Shown piece by piece: positions 11,160 to 22,035 of a stretch of 64,000 bases of DNA. The notes beneath the pieces were generated by a model. The model had not been told where the DNA came from, did not search any database, and saw only the letters and a list, made by a program, of their open reading frames with translations. The DNA comes from Plicaturopsis crispa FD-325 SS-3 (Eukaryota > Basidiomycota > Agaricomycetes > Amylocorticiales > Amylocorticiaceae): the NCBI GenBank assembly GCA_000827205.1, contig KN832566.1:328543-392542 (forward strand), given 5' to 3'. Position numbers and translations under genes: made by a program. How positions within the stretch are numbered: position 1 is the first letter of the stretch; the number at the start of each line of letters is the position of its first letter.

Positions 11160-13037
11160 ATGCCCGACGATATGCCGCCTGGGATCGAAGTCAGTTGGGG
11201 CGACGGGGCCGGCAGATACCGCGATACCGGGTGGGGTCCAGGGGGATCGCATCGCCACGCTGGTGCTACTCCTGTACCGGGTGGGCGTCACAATACACGC
11301 TCACGCCATCACAGCGAAGGTAGAAGTCCATTTCCCGGACCTTCGCAATGGGACGGCGCAGCGCAAGGCGGTGGTGGCTGGGATGATGTTCCGAGTGGCG
11401 GAGGTTGGGGCGCGGGTGATGGTGGATGGGGTACTACAGGCGGCAGCGCAGCAGGATGGGGTAATCAGGCACATGCAGCGACGGGGCGTCCGGCATCTCC
11501 ACCTGCGTCGTTTTCCGGAGGATGGGGTGATGCGGCGCCATCGCACGGAGGTGATGCATGGGGACCACATGGTGGCAACGCCGGCACTGCATGGGACCAA
11601 CCCGTGCAGCCCGTGTCGTCGTCCGGAGGAGGATGGGGGGCGCAGCAGCCTGGCCTTGGGAGACCAGCTTGGGCGCAGACGGCGCCTGCGACGGGTCCTA
11701 ACAGTGGCACAAACCAGTGGCCCTCACAAAGTGCTAGCGTTCAGCCGTGGCCGTCGTCCGGCGATACGTCCACGTCGTCGAGCTCTGTCTTTCCCCCGCT
11801 AGGTCAACAGTATCCATATCCCTCCAATGGAGACAACTGGGGCGCTGCAACCTCTGCGCACGCGCTCGATCCGTCTGCACACGTCCGTCCGTCGTGGGCT
11901 GGTGGTAATGTGACGCCATGGCCGTCCTCCAGCGGTAACACGTCCGCATCTAGTTCTGCATTTGCACCGCAAAACCAATACCCGCTTCCAGCATCTGCGC
12001 CCGCGAATGGGGACAGCCCGTACGTATACCACCATCAGCCTTCACCGCCCGCTGGGGCCTGGAGCGGGCCGCCACCAACGTCTGCACCCTTGTGGCCCAC
12101 CGCGCATGACGATACGCACACGTCTCGTAAGAAGAAGAAGAAACACCGCTCTGTATCTCCGTCACGCCCCAATTCTGCACCGTCTCAAGCTGTGCCATCT
12201 TCGTACGCGTGGGCACTCGTGCCTACTGGACCGCAATACCCGCCTTCTAGTCAGCCGCCGGTTCCCGGATCGTTCCAATCTCAGCAATGGCCGTCGTTTA
12301 CCACGCCCTCGTCATTCGACTCCGGGATCGGGATGATGAAACCTGCTGAAGTGCCTTATCCTTGGGGAGACGGTGTCGTTGGCGGTGAGCTTGGGGAAAG
12401 GCCGAGCGGGTGGAGGAAAGACTTCAAGGTAAAGCCTAGCGTGGCAGGCGTCCTACGCCGTATATCCTCCTTGAGTACGCGTCTCTTTACTTCACGCGGG
12501 ACAATCGAGCTCACATGTTTTTGCGCAGCTGATTACTCCATGGGCCTGCGGCCCACGCTACACGCTCACATCCACTACAACAACAGCCGCCCGCCGGTAG
12601 TATTCGACCTGCGCGCCCCCCCGCGGCCCGAGAATATCTACTTTTCCTTCACGCGGCGCACGCCAACCATGTCCGATCTGACGACACGCCTCGCCTGCGA
12701 GCCGCCCGTGCCGTTCATGCGGCTATACCACGAGCGCCTCCCATGGTATATCGACGTCGGCACCGCGAACAGCGCGGGCGTGACGCTCATGGACATATTC
12801 TGGGCGATGCACACGAGCCTCATGCGCCAGATACGCGAGGAGGACCTCGGTAACGCGGAGGTCACAGGGCATCTGCGGCGCAAGATCGAGGCGGCGTATT
12901 TCGTGCGGTGTGGCAGCTCGGAGAGCATGCGGATGGAGGGCGTGAAGCGGATTGATTTCTTGAGAAAGCGCGTTCTGTTCGAGGGCATCTCGAAAGGCAA
13001 GAGAGGCATGTGGGAAATGAAGACGAAGAGCTTGTGA
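11160..13037 (+). CDS. DUF6699 protein with long Gly/Trp/Ser/Pro-rich N terminus
   Basis: This is a protein of up to 625 residues. Residues 1-420 are low complexity: Gly-Trp-rich repeats (GGGWDDVPSGGGWGAGDGGW) grade into Ser/Pro/Gln-rich sequence with a basic KKKKKHRS patch. The C-terminal 170 residues match the fungal DUF6699 domain. It begins LRPTLHAHIHY and VVFDLRAPPRP, and continues with PWYIDVG, GVTLMDIFWAMHTSLMRQI and GVKRIDFLRKRVLFEGIS. The domain has no assigned function. The frame is open throughout. However, a GTATAT donor at 12460 and a TTGCGCAG acceptor ending at 12528 define a 69-nt in-frame intron just before the domain, so the spliced form would be 602 residues. The start is the first ATG, at 11160. 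It converges on ARP8. Confidence 0.8.
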   Translation: MPDDMPPGIEVSWGDGAGRYRDTGWGPGGSHRHAGATPVPGGRHNTRSRHHSEGRSPFPGPSQWDGAAQGGGGWDDVPSGGGWGAGDGGWGTTGGSAAGWGNQAHAATGRPASPPASFSGGWGDAAPSHGGDAWGPHGGNAGTAWDQPVQPVSSSGGGWGAQQPGLGRPAWAQTAPATGPNSGTNQWPSQSASVQPWPSSGDTSTSSSSVFPPLGQQYPYPSNGDNWGAATSAHALDPSAHVRPSWAGGNVTPWPSSSGNTSASSSAFAPQNQYPLPASAPANGDSPYVYHHQPSPPAGAWSGPPPTSAPLWPTAHDDTHTSRKKKKKHRSVSPSRPNSAPSQAVPSSYAWALVPTGPQYPPSSQPPVPGSFQSQQWPSFTTPSSFDSGIGMMKPAEVPYPWGDGVVGGELGERPSGWRKDFKVKPSVAGVLRRISSLSTRLFTSRGTIELTCFCAADYSMGLRPTLHAHIHYNNSRPPVVFDLRAPPRPENIYFSFTRRTPTMSDLTTRLACEPPVPFMRLYHERLPWYIDVGTANSAGVTLMDIFWAMHTSLMRQIREEDLGNAEVTGHLRRKIEAAYFVRCGSSESMRMEGVKRIDFLRKRVLFEGISKGKRGMWEMKTKSL

Positions 13038-13402
13038 GTTCCTCTGTATTGGTATGATTGTTTTTTTTATTCTCCGGCAACGAGTCCAGACTCCAAAGCG
13101 CAACGTATGTATGTGTATGCCTCCACTCCCTTCGCACTGTATACCGCATCTGTATAACACCTCTAGATGTACCAAGGACTACTCGAGCTCCATTTGCAAA
13201 GGCCATTGACACGAAATACATTTCACGACATTTCACGACTTGCGTCAATGCGCGTACAACAATGAGGGTCCGTGTGAAGATGGCAAAGTACCCCGCTCGT
13301 CTGTCTCCGTGGACCGGCCGATGTCAACTTCAACCGAAAAATATCCATTCATTAGCTACACATTATACAGTTCAGCTAGATTCAGGTGATATGACACTGG
13401 AA
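13038..13402. other. Convergent intergenic region, DUF6699 gene / ARP8
   Basis: A 365-bp spacer between two 3' ends. It contains a T-rich run near 13060 suited to 3'-end formation. I see no gene in it. Confidence 0.5.
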
Positions 13403-16106
13403 TTACAGGTAGAAACAACGCTCCTTTAGCCCCCGCATACCCAGAACGTCCTATCACATCATACCAAAACAGGATGAGCAAAGTAAATAGCAGAGAAGTA
13501 GAAAACCCATACCCAATCGGCTCCAGTGAGCCACAGATCCGCCACGCCATCCATCTTCCCAAGTACCGCAGCGCCCTTCCAGACGAGCACACGCGGGTCG
13601 ACATCTTTCGGCGGGGGAAGTATCTGAACTTTCTCCATGTTGGGAACCAGCGGCGTAGCGATGGCCTGTAGCCTGCTCTCCAGGGCATGGGCCATACCGG
13701 GGACGAGTGCTGTTCCTCCCACTACAAGCACTGCTTGGAGGTATTTTCGGATTTTGTCATCGCCACCCGCTGCGCGCGCGCTATTGAAGATTGCGACGTC
13801 CAGAGGTAGCTTACTAGCCTCGAAGCACACATCGATGGCGTATCCCCCGGGATATGCTGCAGAGGATTGTGACTGCGATTGCTTGGGAGACGGGCGTCGA
13901 GGTTGGGATTGAGGTTGAGGCGACGGTTGTAGGGCGGGCTTGACGTCCACATCGACATCCATTGCTGCGGCGTCATCTGCAAGCACGATGGGAGGGGTCG
14001 CGTCGTTGCTTGTCGCAGTGCTTCGCGCGGGGTCTTTTTCGGGTGAAGCGGTGCCCTCGATCTCTGTACAGCAGACAATGAATGCGTCGATATTTGGGAC
14101 TCTGATGATGTCTCGGTGACTCTTACCTTGCACTGGCTGTGGTGCAGGTAGTGCAGGAGGATCATGGGGCGGTGCGGGAGCGGGTGGTTCAGGCGCAGGA
14201 GGAGGAGGCGCAGGAGGAATGAGATGCTGCGTCGATATGACCATTGCTTGTGTCTGTCAATATTGATGTCAAGTAGTGAGTCTCCTGGGTCGATAATGGG
14301 CAACTAGAATTCATCTACGACGCACGACATGGTCCCCAGGATGCTCTATGATTTCTTCCGTGACATCAGGGTGGGAACTGTGTAAACCTATCCTCTTGCG
14401 GTCGAATTCGATGACTCGTGGTTCGAAAATACACTGAGACGGCGCGCGAGGATGTGCATTGAGTCAAGTGTGATCGCAATGCATATATAGGATGGTGAGT
14501 GCGCACCATAGGAGCTAGAATACTTTCGTCGTACGCTCGTAGTCCGTATTTTTCTGCGGGCACTCCTGGCTTACGAATTACGAAGTCAAACAGATTCAGT
14601 GCAATATCGCTCTAGACGAATCGGTCCAAGACATGGTTAGCAAAGTGCACTACTAGGCATATAAGAACAGCCTCACTTCAGCAAGCGTACACATCTTGGC
14701 CTTCAGATCCTGCATAAGATTCCAGTCATACCAGCGCGCGAGATTACAGTCCCTATAAGGGAAATTGATCCGCTCTAGCAAGACATAGAGGAATTCGGTG
14801 ATATCGTCGCCGCCGATATTCAGAGCAAGCCTATAAACATGCGATTAAAGGAGTCAATTATTGCAAAACATCTCAGAAATATTTACCGCGTGTCCGCAAT
14901 CACGATACCCTCATCTACGCAAGCGATACTAGTCGTTTTAGCCCCGATGTCCACTACGCACGCGTTGGATATTCCTGCACCATAGGTGGCGGCGAGGGAC
15001 TCCTACTCGAGATATACCGGTTAATGTTTACAGGAACTATAGACATGAGCCGGTTACCTGCTGGACACATATTTGCTTGAAGCCCATAGTCACCAGAATG
15101 ATATTCACGAGATCGCGAACGTATGCGCGCTCGTAGAAATCCGGTATCACCAACAAGACGGAGTGATCCTAGTCGTCGTAAGCGAGACTGGACCCCTTTG
15201 GAGAGGCGGCTCGTTACTCACTTTGTAATCGCGGCGTTCGAGATTGAGCTTCTCGCGGAGACTTACTTGAAGAATAGTTTCAACGTCGCTCAATATCATC
15301 TGCTGCGAGGGATAGTCTCTTTTATTGAAATTTGAACCGTAAATTGGCCATCGAACGGTGTATCCAGCGGTTGTTGGGTCTGCTATACGGAGGGCCTCGA
15401 GTTTCACAACGTCAATTAAGTGTACACGGATTATGTCGTATGGAATACCTTTTCGCCAACGAGAGTGTCTTCCTGAGAGTCCTGAATCCATTCGGCTCGA
15501 TATGGATCGTTATATTCTTGGATGATCTCGGGCTTAAATTGGTCGTTGAATGTCGAAGCGAGGTTGGCGGCATTGGGTACGACTCGTAACTTGTAGAAAC
15601 GCATTCGGTCACGAAGGGATACAGTTATAGCAGCCATTTTTGCATCGAACTGCAAAAAACACGATAAGATCATGGAAGATAGAGGACCAAGTAAACACTT
15701 ACGGGGTCGTCGGATGTTAGTGGCACAGCATACTCGTCAACGTCGGAGGGAACATCTTTCGCGTAAGGATGGTGTCGTCCTATCCTCGGGCGAGAGATGC
15801 CCTCTACAAAAGCTGGGATCGGGACGGGCGGTTTATTCCTTCGAGCGATAACGTTTGGAACGGAGACCGGATTGACGTCGGCGGCTCTCCCTATACGCAA
15901 AAAACGCGACCCCAGATGGAAGACCAGAACATTGGAGCCACGCCTGCGCTATATTCAGGTTTCATCACGCCAACACATATGATAAAAAGTGATGCTTGCT
16001 ACCTGTGATCATGGGACGTGGTGTCTTCAGGGGGTGACTTTGCTTTCCGGACTGCGTTTCTTGCCCACAATGTTTGCGATTCAGCCTTCAGATATGTTGT
16101 TCCCAT
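13403..16106 (-). CDS. arp8: Actin-related protein Arp8 (INO80 remodelling complex)
   Basis: Arp8 is a nuclear actin-fold subunit of the INO80 chromatin remodeller, where it helps bind extranucleosomal DNA and histones. The first exon starts at the ATG 16104-16106 (MGTTYLKAESQTLWARNAVR) and joins in phase to RGSNVLVFHLGSRFLRIGRA, the family's N-terminal actin-fold strand. Later exons carry SNFNKRDYPSQQMILSDVET, ACVVDIGAKTTSIACVDEG (phosphate loop) and NIGGDDITEFLYVLL. The C-terminal part carries LDVAIFNSARA, VLVVGGTALVPGMAHALE and LVWKGAAVLGKMDG. A proline/glutamine-rich insertion in the middle (about 13.9-14.2 kb) is typical of this subunit. The last intron splits TGADW from DVLGMRGLKERCFYL, and the stop is at 13403-13405. 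About eight to ten exons are needed. Confidence 0.9.
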
Positions 16107-16602
16107 ATGCTTGGGGTTTGCGCTAACATGGGCCTTTTAGCTATATCTTCCCAACGCAAATACGGTTTGACGAACGCGAGGGGGACATGGAAAGTCGTAT
16201 ACCGCATGCCTGTCGCGAATTGGTTAAGCCCGTAAAACGATAGGTCTGTTCTGACGCACCGGTGTCATCCCGCTTCGCGTTTGGGACTCCTCGAGGCATT
16301 TTTTGTAGGTCGGCTGTGTCTTTCTAGACTTGTCTTTTAATGCTACGCGGTGTAGCTGCGCACGGAGTAAATCTGGTGAACGCCGCACGAATTGCCGCTG
16401 GTCGAGCGAACAGAGCCGCATCCGGAGTCCGATTGCTCATCAGGGTTCGCAGCCGGAGTCCTCCTCGTCCTTTATATCCTGGTCCACCACCAAAGTACCG
16501 TTTGCTTTCTTGCTTGCTTTCATTCCTTTGCTGAAGTCCCACGAGAAATCTACACTGCGGCTGCCTGCTTAATTTCTGCTAATACACTCTCTTACCGCCA
16601 CC
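16107..16602. promoter_or_regulatory. Bidirectional promoter, ARP8 / DnaJ gene
   Basis: A 496-bp head-to-head spacer. No gene is visible. The DnaJ start has a strong Kozak context (CCGCCACCATGG). Confidence 0.45.
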
Positions 16603-18734
16603 ATGGCACCAGTCGAAACCGAATATTACGACCTTGTACGTTGATCGAGCTCTCCTATGGACGCCACAGTCCCCCTGCTCACTGGTTGCGATATCGATAG
16701 CTTGGTGTACCCGTAGATGTACAAGATACAGAGTTGAAGAAAGCTTACAGGAAGCAGGCTATGCTCGTACGTCGTTGGCCTCCAGACGCTTGACGCCTAG
16801 CGCTAAATGTTATGCGGCAACCTGTAGTTCCATCCCGACAAGAATCATGCCCCTGATGCCGAGGAGAAATTCAAAGATATAAGGTGCGCTCAGTCTACAT
16901 GCGAAACTTTGTATGTGCGCTCAGGGGGATCTACAGTAAAGCCTACCAGATCCTATCCGACCCTGTGAGTTGATTGGAACGAGTGGACCGCTGTATACGA
17001 CCATGTGCTGACTACAGATACTTTACTCAGAATCTGCGTGCTGTATATGACAAGAATGGAGCAAAGATGGCGCGTATACTACCAGTTTGTGTCTTGTCGC
17101 GATATTCACCTTACCAATACACATAGGTGGAGAAAGAGGGTGGTGTCGGCATGGATGACGCGGCCGGATTCTTCGCAAACGTCTTCGGAGGTGAACGATT
17201 CATCGATTATGTGAGCAGAGTTACGAATGCACGACAATTGCAAACTAACAAGGGTAAAGATTGGAGAAATCTCCCTCATGAAAGAGATGACATCCGTCGC
17301 GACGACCATGATGTCTGACGAAGACAAGGCGGAGCTTCAGAAAGAGATGAACGGTGGAGAGTCCACCCCCAGTTCACCGCCAGTCGCGGGAGGACCTGCT
17401 ACCCCATTCGGTGCCGCGGCACCCGCGAGCGCGCCCGAAACACCTGCGGCGTCTACGCCGCATACCGCCTCACCCCCACGAACGGAGACACCGAGACCTC
17501 AAACCGCTACTGGTCACGGACCGTCCCTTCACATGGTTTCTCCTGGCTCGCCACCCCCCGAATCCTCAAAATCCCTTTCTGGCAAGGACAAGGGCGACCA
17601 TTCGCCGAAAAGCCGGAAATCAAAGGTAACCCCGGAACAGAGGCAAAAGCTCGATGAACTAGAGAAAGAGCGACGGCGCGCAATGGAGGAGCGGATAGCC
17701 ATGCTCACTACCAAACTCATAGAGAGACTGCGACCATTTGTCGAGGCAGAGCATCCTGGAGAGAAAGACGACCCCGAAACCGCAGCATTCGAGGCTAAAA
17801 TGAAACGCGAGGCCGACGATCTGAAGTTGGAAAGCTTTGGCGTCGAGCTCCTACATACCATCGGTACGGTATACATGACGAAAGCGTCATCGTTCATGAA
17901 GTCGAAGAAATTCTTGGGCATGTGCGCAGTATCTTACTACTGGGTTTTGCAGTATCGCTGACGGCGCCATGTTTGTTAGTCCTGGCTTCTGGTCGAGACT
18001 GAAAGAAAAGGGCGCTTTAGCTAAGGATGCATGGGGTGTGATTGGGAGCGCGTTAGTGGTTTGCAATATAGTCACGAGCGTTGCTGATTGCTCTCTCGTT
18101 CGACTAGGCTTGGAGTACAACAAATGATGCAGGAGATGGAGAAATTGCAAGCGAAGGGTGAGCTTGGCGAAGAGGAGCTCCGAGCGCTCGAGTTAGATGT
18201 TACTGGAAGGGTACGGCTTGTTCATTTACGCTGCTTACCCTCGCTGATTACGCGTTGGATTAGATCATGTTGGCGTCGTGGCGAGGAACACGCTTTGAAG
18301 TGGTGCAGGTTCTCCGCGAAGCTGTTGACAATGTCCTCAAAGATCCGACAGTCTCTGACCAAGTCCTGTACAATCGATCCAAGGTCAATTTCCGCGACAT
18401 CATCGTTAGAGCGACAGAGATATTTAATGCATTCACTATAGGGTCTGCTACTTATGGGTGCAATCTTCAAGTCCACGGTCCCCGACGAGTCAGACCAAGA
18501 GCGACGAGAACTTGAACGGTATGCCTCCATTCTAATACGTCTTAGACCACGAGGACTACTAATTTGGTCAACAGGATGGTGGCCGAAGCTGCGTCGGGCA
18601 AGTCAAAACACCATCAACTGCAAGCTCAGGCGCGTGCTGCCGCCAAGGCCAAGCGGGACGAGGAACTAAAGGCCAGCAAGTCCGGTCACCTCAAAGATGC
18701 GGACAAGGAGAAGGCGCCTGCGGTGGAAGCTTGA
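16603..18734 (+). CDS. DnaJ (class C Hsp40) with DnaJ-X domain, Caj1/Djp1-like
   Basis: This is an Hsp70 co-chaperone. The J domain is spread over several short exons: ETEYYDLLGVPVDVQDTELK, KKAYRKQAMLF, then HPDKNHAPDAEEKFKDI with the essential HPD triad, then AYQILSDP. It is followed by FFANVFGGERFIDYI, the start of the DnaJ-X domain found in yeast Caj1 and Djp1. A Pro/Ser/Thr-rich linker (about 17.35-17.65 kb) comes next. A charged coiled coil (EQRQKLDELEKERRRAMEER) and the rest of the X domain reach to about 18.5 kb. The C terminus is Lys/Ala-rich and ends with TGA at 18732-18734. Members of this type assist peroxisomal import or general folding; which role applies here is not shown. It has at least eight introns. 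Confidence 0.9.
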
Positions 18735-19154
18735 GGAGGAACTCTTGCGTCCGCGGTCCCACACTATTAGAACTATTTGCTTTCAGGTGTTTAGTATGCT
18801 TCACGTTGGCTCAGAATAATTGCTCTCTGTTCATGGACAATTTGGATTGACGGCGCGCGTATACAGCTGCGCATATTTAATTTACCTATGCAAGTGCAAT
18901 ATATACCCCACATTCTCCGCCGCACAAAAAAAATCTGGCGTCAAAATACAAGAGGACGGAGTGTGGCATGGACATGATTCATCGCATGTTCTCAAAGATG
19001 AGGAGAAGAAGTGTTAATCCACCAATTATTGGCAGTGTCCGTGTATGCGCCGAGCGAATCGATCCGAGTCCTAACAGTCTGTGCGCGAGGAACTTTCCTC
19101 TGCGAAGGCACTCTTGACCTACAAATAAGTCGTCAGCTTCATTCAGATGAGCTC
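18735..19154. other. Convergent intergenic region, DnaJ / M20 genes
   Basis: A 420-bp spacer between 3' ends with an A-rich run near 18926. No gene is visible. Confidence 0.5.
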
Positions 19155-21127
19155 TTACAGGTAGCTAAATACCCTCGCGTAAAAGTCGTCGTCGTTAAGG
19201 ACCCGGAAACCTGTGTAGGCTAGGGCTTTCATGGTCGTAATGCACGCCTCGTGAGCTTCCGGTGTTCCTGCGGCGGCTGCGAAAGCAGGAGTATGGTTTC
19301 CACCATTGGGTTCAGTTGGAATCGCTGGAAAAAGGGCACGTCAAATATCACGAAATGTGTGGGTAGAGTCAGGCGCACTAAATTGTGGGTGAATCGCCGG
19401 TAGTGCTAGAAACGGGACGGTGTAAATTCTGAACCAGAGTCGTGTGTTTGAACATACTCGCCGTAAGTAACGTTGCCCTGTGTTTCTCGGTGTTAGCCCG
19501 GTATCGTTGATGTGCGTAGTCAATGCTCACAAAGTCTGTTGATGCTTTTGCAATAGAGGGAAGAATTCCATAGCCAAACTGCTGCTTGACCACGCTGAGG
19601 TAGTCGCCGCCTGCTCGCAGTCAGCTCGGTGCCACCGTAACGAAGGACAAATGCCTACTCAGCACACTATTTTGTTGCAGGTCGTACAGAGGCTGCCCTA
19701 ATTTCATCTCCAACCTGCATCCGGTGGATAATGCCGCCCCTCTAGTTTCCATGCTAGTGAGATACGGCTGTGTATAGAGCAATTGACTCACTGGAAGCAG
19801 TCTTGGACGCGTTTCGTCAAAACCTTTACCTCTGCGAGTGTCGGGGCTCGCGCGAACCATGTCATTTTCGCGTAGTCTGGAATGACTGCAAAGACAGGTC
19901 GCGTCATTAGTCTGAGACGACTGCACACCACGCACTATTCGCGGCCCAGTCTCTCCCTTGCACTGTCCCGTGGACTCGGTGTGTAGGCTTCAGCTGCTGC
20001 CTCAGGACAGACACAGCGGAGTACGCCATAAAGGCTGCGTCAAGGGCGTTAATGCCCTCCCACGGCGCGGCTGCTGCATGCGCCCTAAAAGAATAGTCAA
20101 CAAATGAATGCGTAGTGACTGTCCGTAACGCACGTATGTCCGAAAAACTCGATCTCGATGGGCTGAATCGCAAGTGTCGAGCCCATGCCGACGTGGTGGA
20201 CGGGCCCGTCGCTGGGATGGCACCTGATATAATGAATATCTGGGCAAGGAGTGATCAAGGCGTGAAACAAACATGACGCAGGCGTCCATGCCGCGATATC
20301 CTCCGCGAGATAAAAGTATGCTCTTCCCTGCGCGGATTAGCCAAGGATCTAGCTCGTATAAAATACTGTGCACCTGCGCCGGCCTCCTCCGCTGAAAGGG
20401 AATCAGTCGGCAAGAATGGACAATAGTAGATGGCAGTACCTGGTGTTCCCAGGAGCACGACGGATCCAGCGACGCCGTGAGCCTCGAGGGCAGCTTTGAC
20501 GGCTAGAGCTATACCAGCCCCACTCGCAGCGATAAGGTTGTGTCCACAGGCATGCCCAATGCCGGGCAATGCGTCCATTTCAGAGTTAACACCAATAGTA
20601 CGGCCGCCCTTGCCATTCGAAAATTCCGCGCGCCATGCCGTGTCCAGCCCCAGGTAATGTCTGGTGACCGTAAAGCCGTGCTCCTCCATGAATGCGGTCA
20701 GGGTATCGTGGGCGAATCTGCGTGACGCTTAGCCGTTGCAGCAGGGAGGTTCAATGAATGCTAGAACCTTTCTTGGAAGGCGAGTTCCGGATGGTCTGGC
20801 GAACAAGGTCATCATTTCGGCATGGCTACATTAATTGAGTACTCGCCGTGTATTTTCAAGCTGAGCGATCGAAGAGCCGGGTCCAGTTTATCGAGGAAAG
20901 ACGCGATTGTCTTCATCAATTCGGGTTGGAAACCGTCACCCGGAACGTACGGGGGCAGAGACTCTACTGAGCAGTCCAGCGTCTGGTCGTGGTCACCATT
21001 TAATTGGCAGGTCACTGTGAAGTCGCATGCGCACCTCGACGGGCTCGGGTGCTTGACGACGCATCGAACGGGACGATTTCCACCTCGGAAGTATAGCGGA
21101 AAGGCATCCTCCGTGGACTGCAGACAT
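19155..21127 (-). CDS. M20 family amidohydrolase / peptidase
   Basis: This is a zinc-dependent M20-family amidohydrolase (aminoacylase/peptidase type); the substrate is unknown. Motifs along the exons are [35 protein letters not shown] (metal-binding Asp and His), VVLLGTPAEEAGAG (paired glutamates: catalytic base and metal ligand), [30 protein letters not shown] and the end [18 protein letters not shown]. The stop is TAA at 19155-19157. The best N terminus is the ATG at 21127 ([19 protein letters not shown]) spliced to [20 protein letters not shown], but that splice is weak. The ATG at 20916 (MKTIASFL) is the minimal start. Two oddities are reported as findings: a 51-nt intron with a GC donor, and an 18-nt exon coding for the GTPAEE glutamates. 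Confidence 0.85.
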
Positions 21128-21573
21128 TGCAAACGCTGGAAAGACCGATTTTAATGTGCGATTTTAACCGTGCAGGCCTTTGGGGTGACCGGGGAGAATA
21201 CTAACAGAAACGTCCTGCGGTTGATATACATTCAAGAAATCTCCGACTGGGTCCTTGGCGACCTGGAGGGTACTTGCTCCGACCCTGCGGACGTCATCTC
21301 CGCCCTCAGCGGAAGGCTCGAGTACGGACCTAAATCGCATCCACAATCAGCCTTTGCATAAAGTACATCAACGCGGCCGTGCACCAATGCGTTTGGTAGA
21401 CGTACGAAAAGCCGCGACGCTGCACCACGGTCATGGACGTGCATAGCGGCCTACCTATCCTCGAGCCCGTGACACGCAAATAAAAAAACAAAGGGCCTAA
21501 TGGGATAAACGGAATGGTATATATACCACTCCTGCTGCTAGGACGCACGAATCGCACAAAAGCAAAAACAATG
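21128..21573. other. Spacer between the M20 gene and the tRNA palindrome
   Basis: A 446-bp stretch with open frames on both strands but no recognisable motif. It may hold an upstream exon or the promoter of the M20 gene. Nothing else is supported. Confidence 0.4.
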
Positions 21574-21663
21574 GGCCTGACTGGGAATTGAACCCAGGAC
21601 CTCCTCGAGATGCGAATGTCGTATTCACCCTAACAAGGAATCATACTACTAGACCATCAGGCC
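21574..21663 (-). tRNA. tRNA-Pro (AGG), intron-containing
   Basis: A 90-nt tRNA gene on the minus strand, identical base for base to the plus-strand copy at 21946-22035. It folds as a standard cloverleaf: acceptor stem GGCCTGA/TCAGGCC, anticodon stem CCTTG/CGAGG with loop TTAGGG-T, and T arm CTGGG-TTCAATT-CCCAG. A 19-nt intron sits one base 3' of the AGG anticodon, the canonical place. A T5 run (complement of 21564-21568) follows as RNA polymerase III terminator. A-box and B-box (GGTTCAATTCC) are intact. Confidence 0.93.
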
Positions 21664-21945
21664 GTTGGAATGCATGCTGCGGTGGTCCACTCCAGGACAC
21701 GGACAAGCACTAGTAGTTGAGAGTAGAATGGAGAGGCTGCAACGAGACTGGAACACAGTGACCCAACTTTTTGGTCTCGTTTTTGCCGCGCCACTGTGGC
21801 GCGGCAAAAATGAAACCAGAAAACAAGTTTGGTCTTATTTGGTGTCGAGCCCCCGCCACTACGATTATCGACGACCAAGTATCCGCCCATTTCTCGACCG
21901 ACGCGGCCCCCCTCTCGAGTGGACCACCGCAGCATGCATTCCAAC

Positions 21946-22035
21946 GGCCTGATGGTCTAGTAGTATGATTCCTTGTTAGGGTGAATACGACATTCGCATC
22001 TCGAGGAGGTCCTGGGTTCAATTCCCAGTCAGGCC
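21946..22035 (+). tRNA. tRNA-Pro (AGG), intron-containing, second copy
   Basis: The plus-strand twin of the gene at 21574-21663, transcribed away from it. The anticodon AGG is at 21978-21980, the intron at 21982-22000 and the T5 terminator at 22041-22045. Internal promoter boxes are intact, so both copies look functional. The shared flanks show this is part of an inverted duplication. Confidence 0.93.

Noticed and set aside
11263-11802. A second plus-strand frame inside the DUF6699 gene
   Set aside because: Overlaps the gene with the recognisable C-terminal domain; repeats in DNA produce an open alternate frame.
21665-22021. Small proteins encoded in the tRNA palindrome
   Set aside because: Mirror-image open frames appear on both strands because of the inverted repeat; no start context or family motif.
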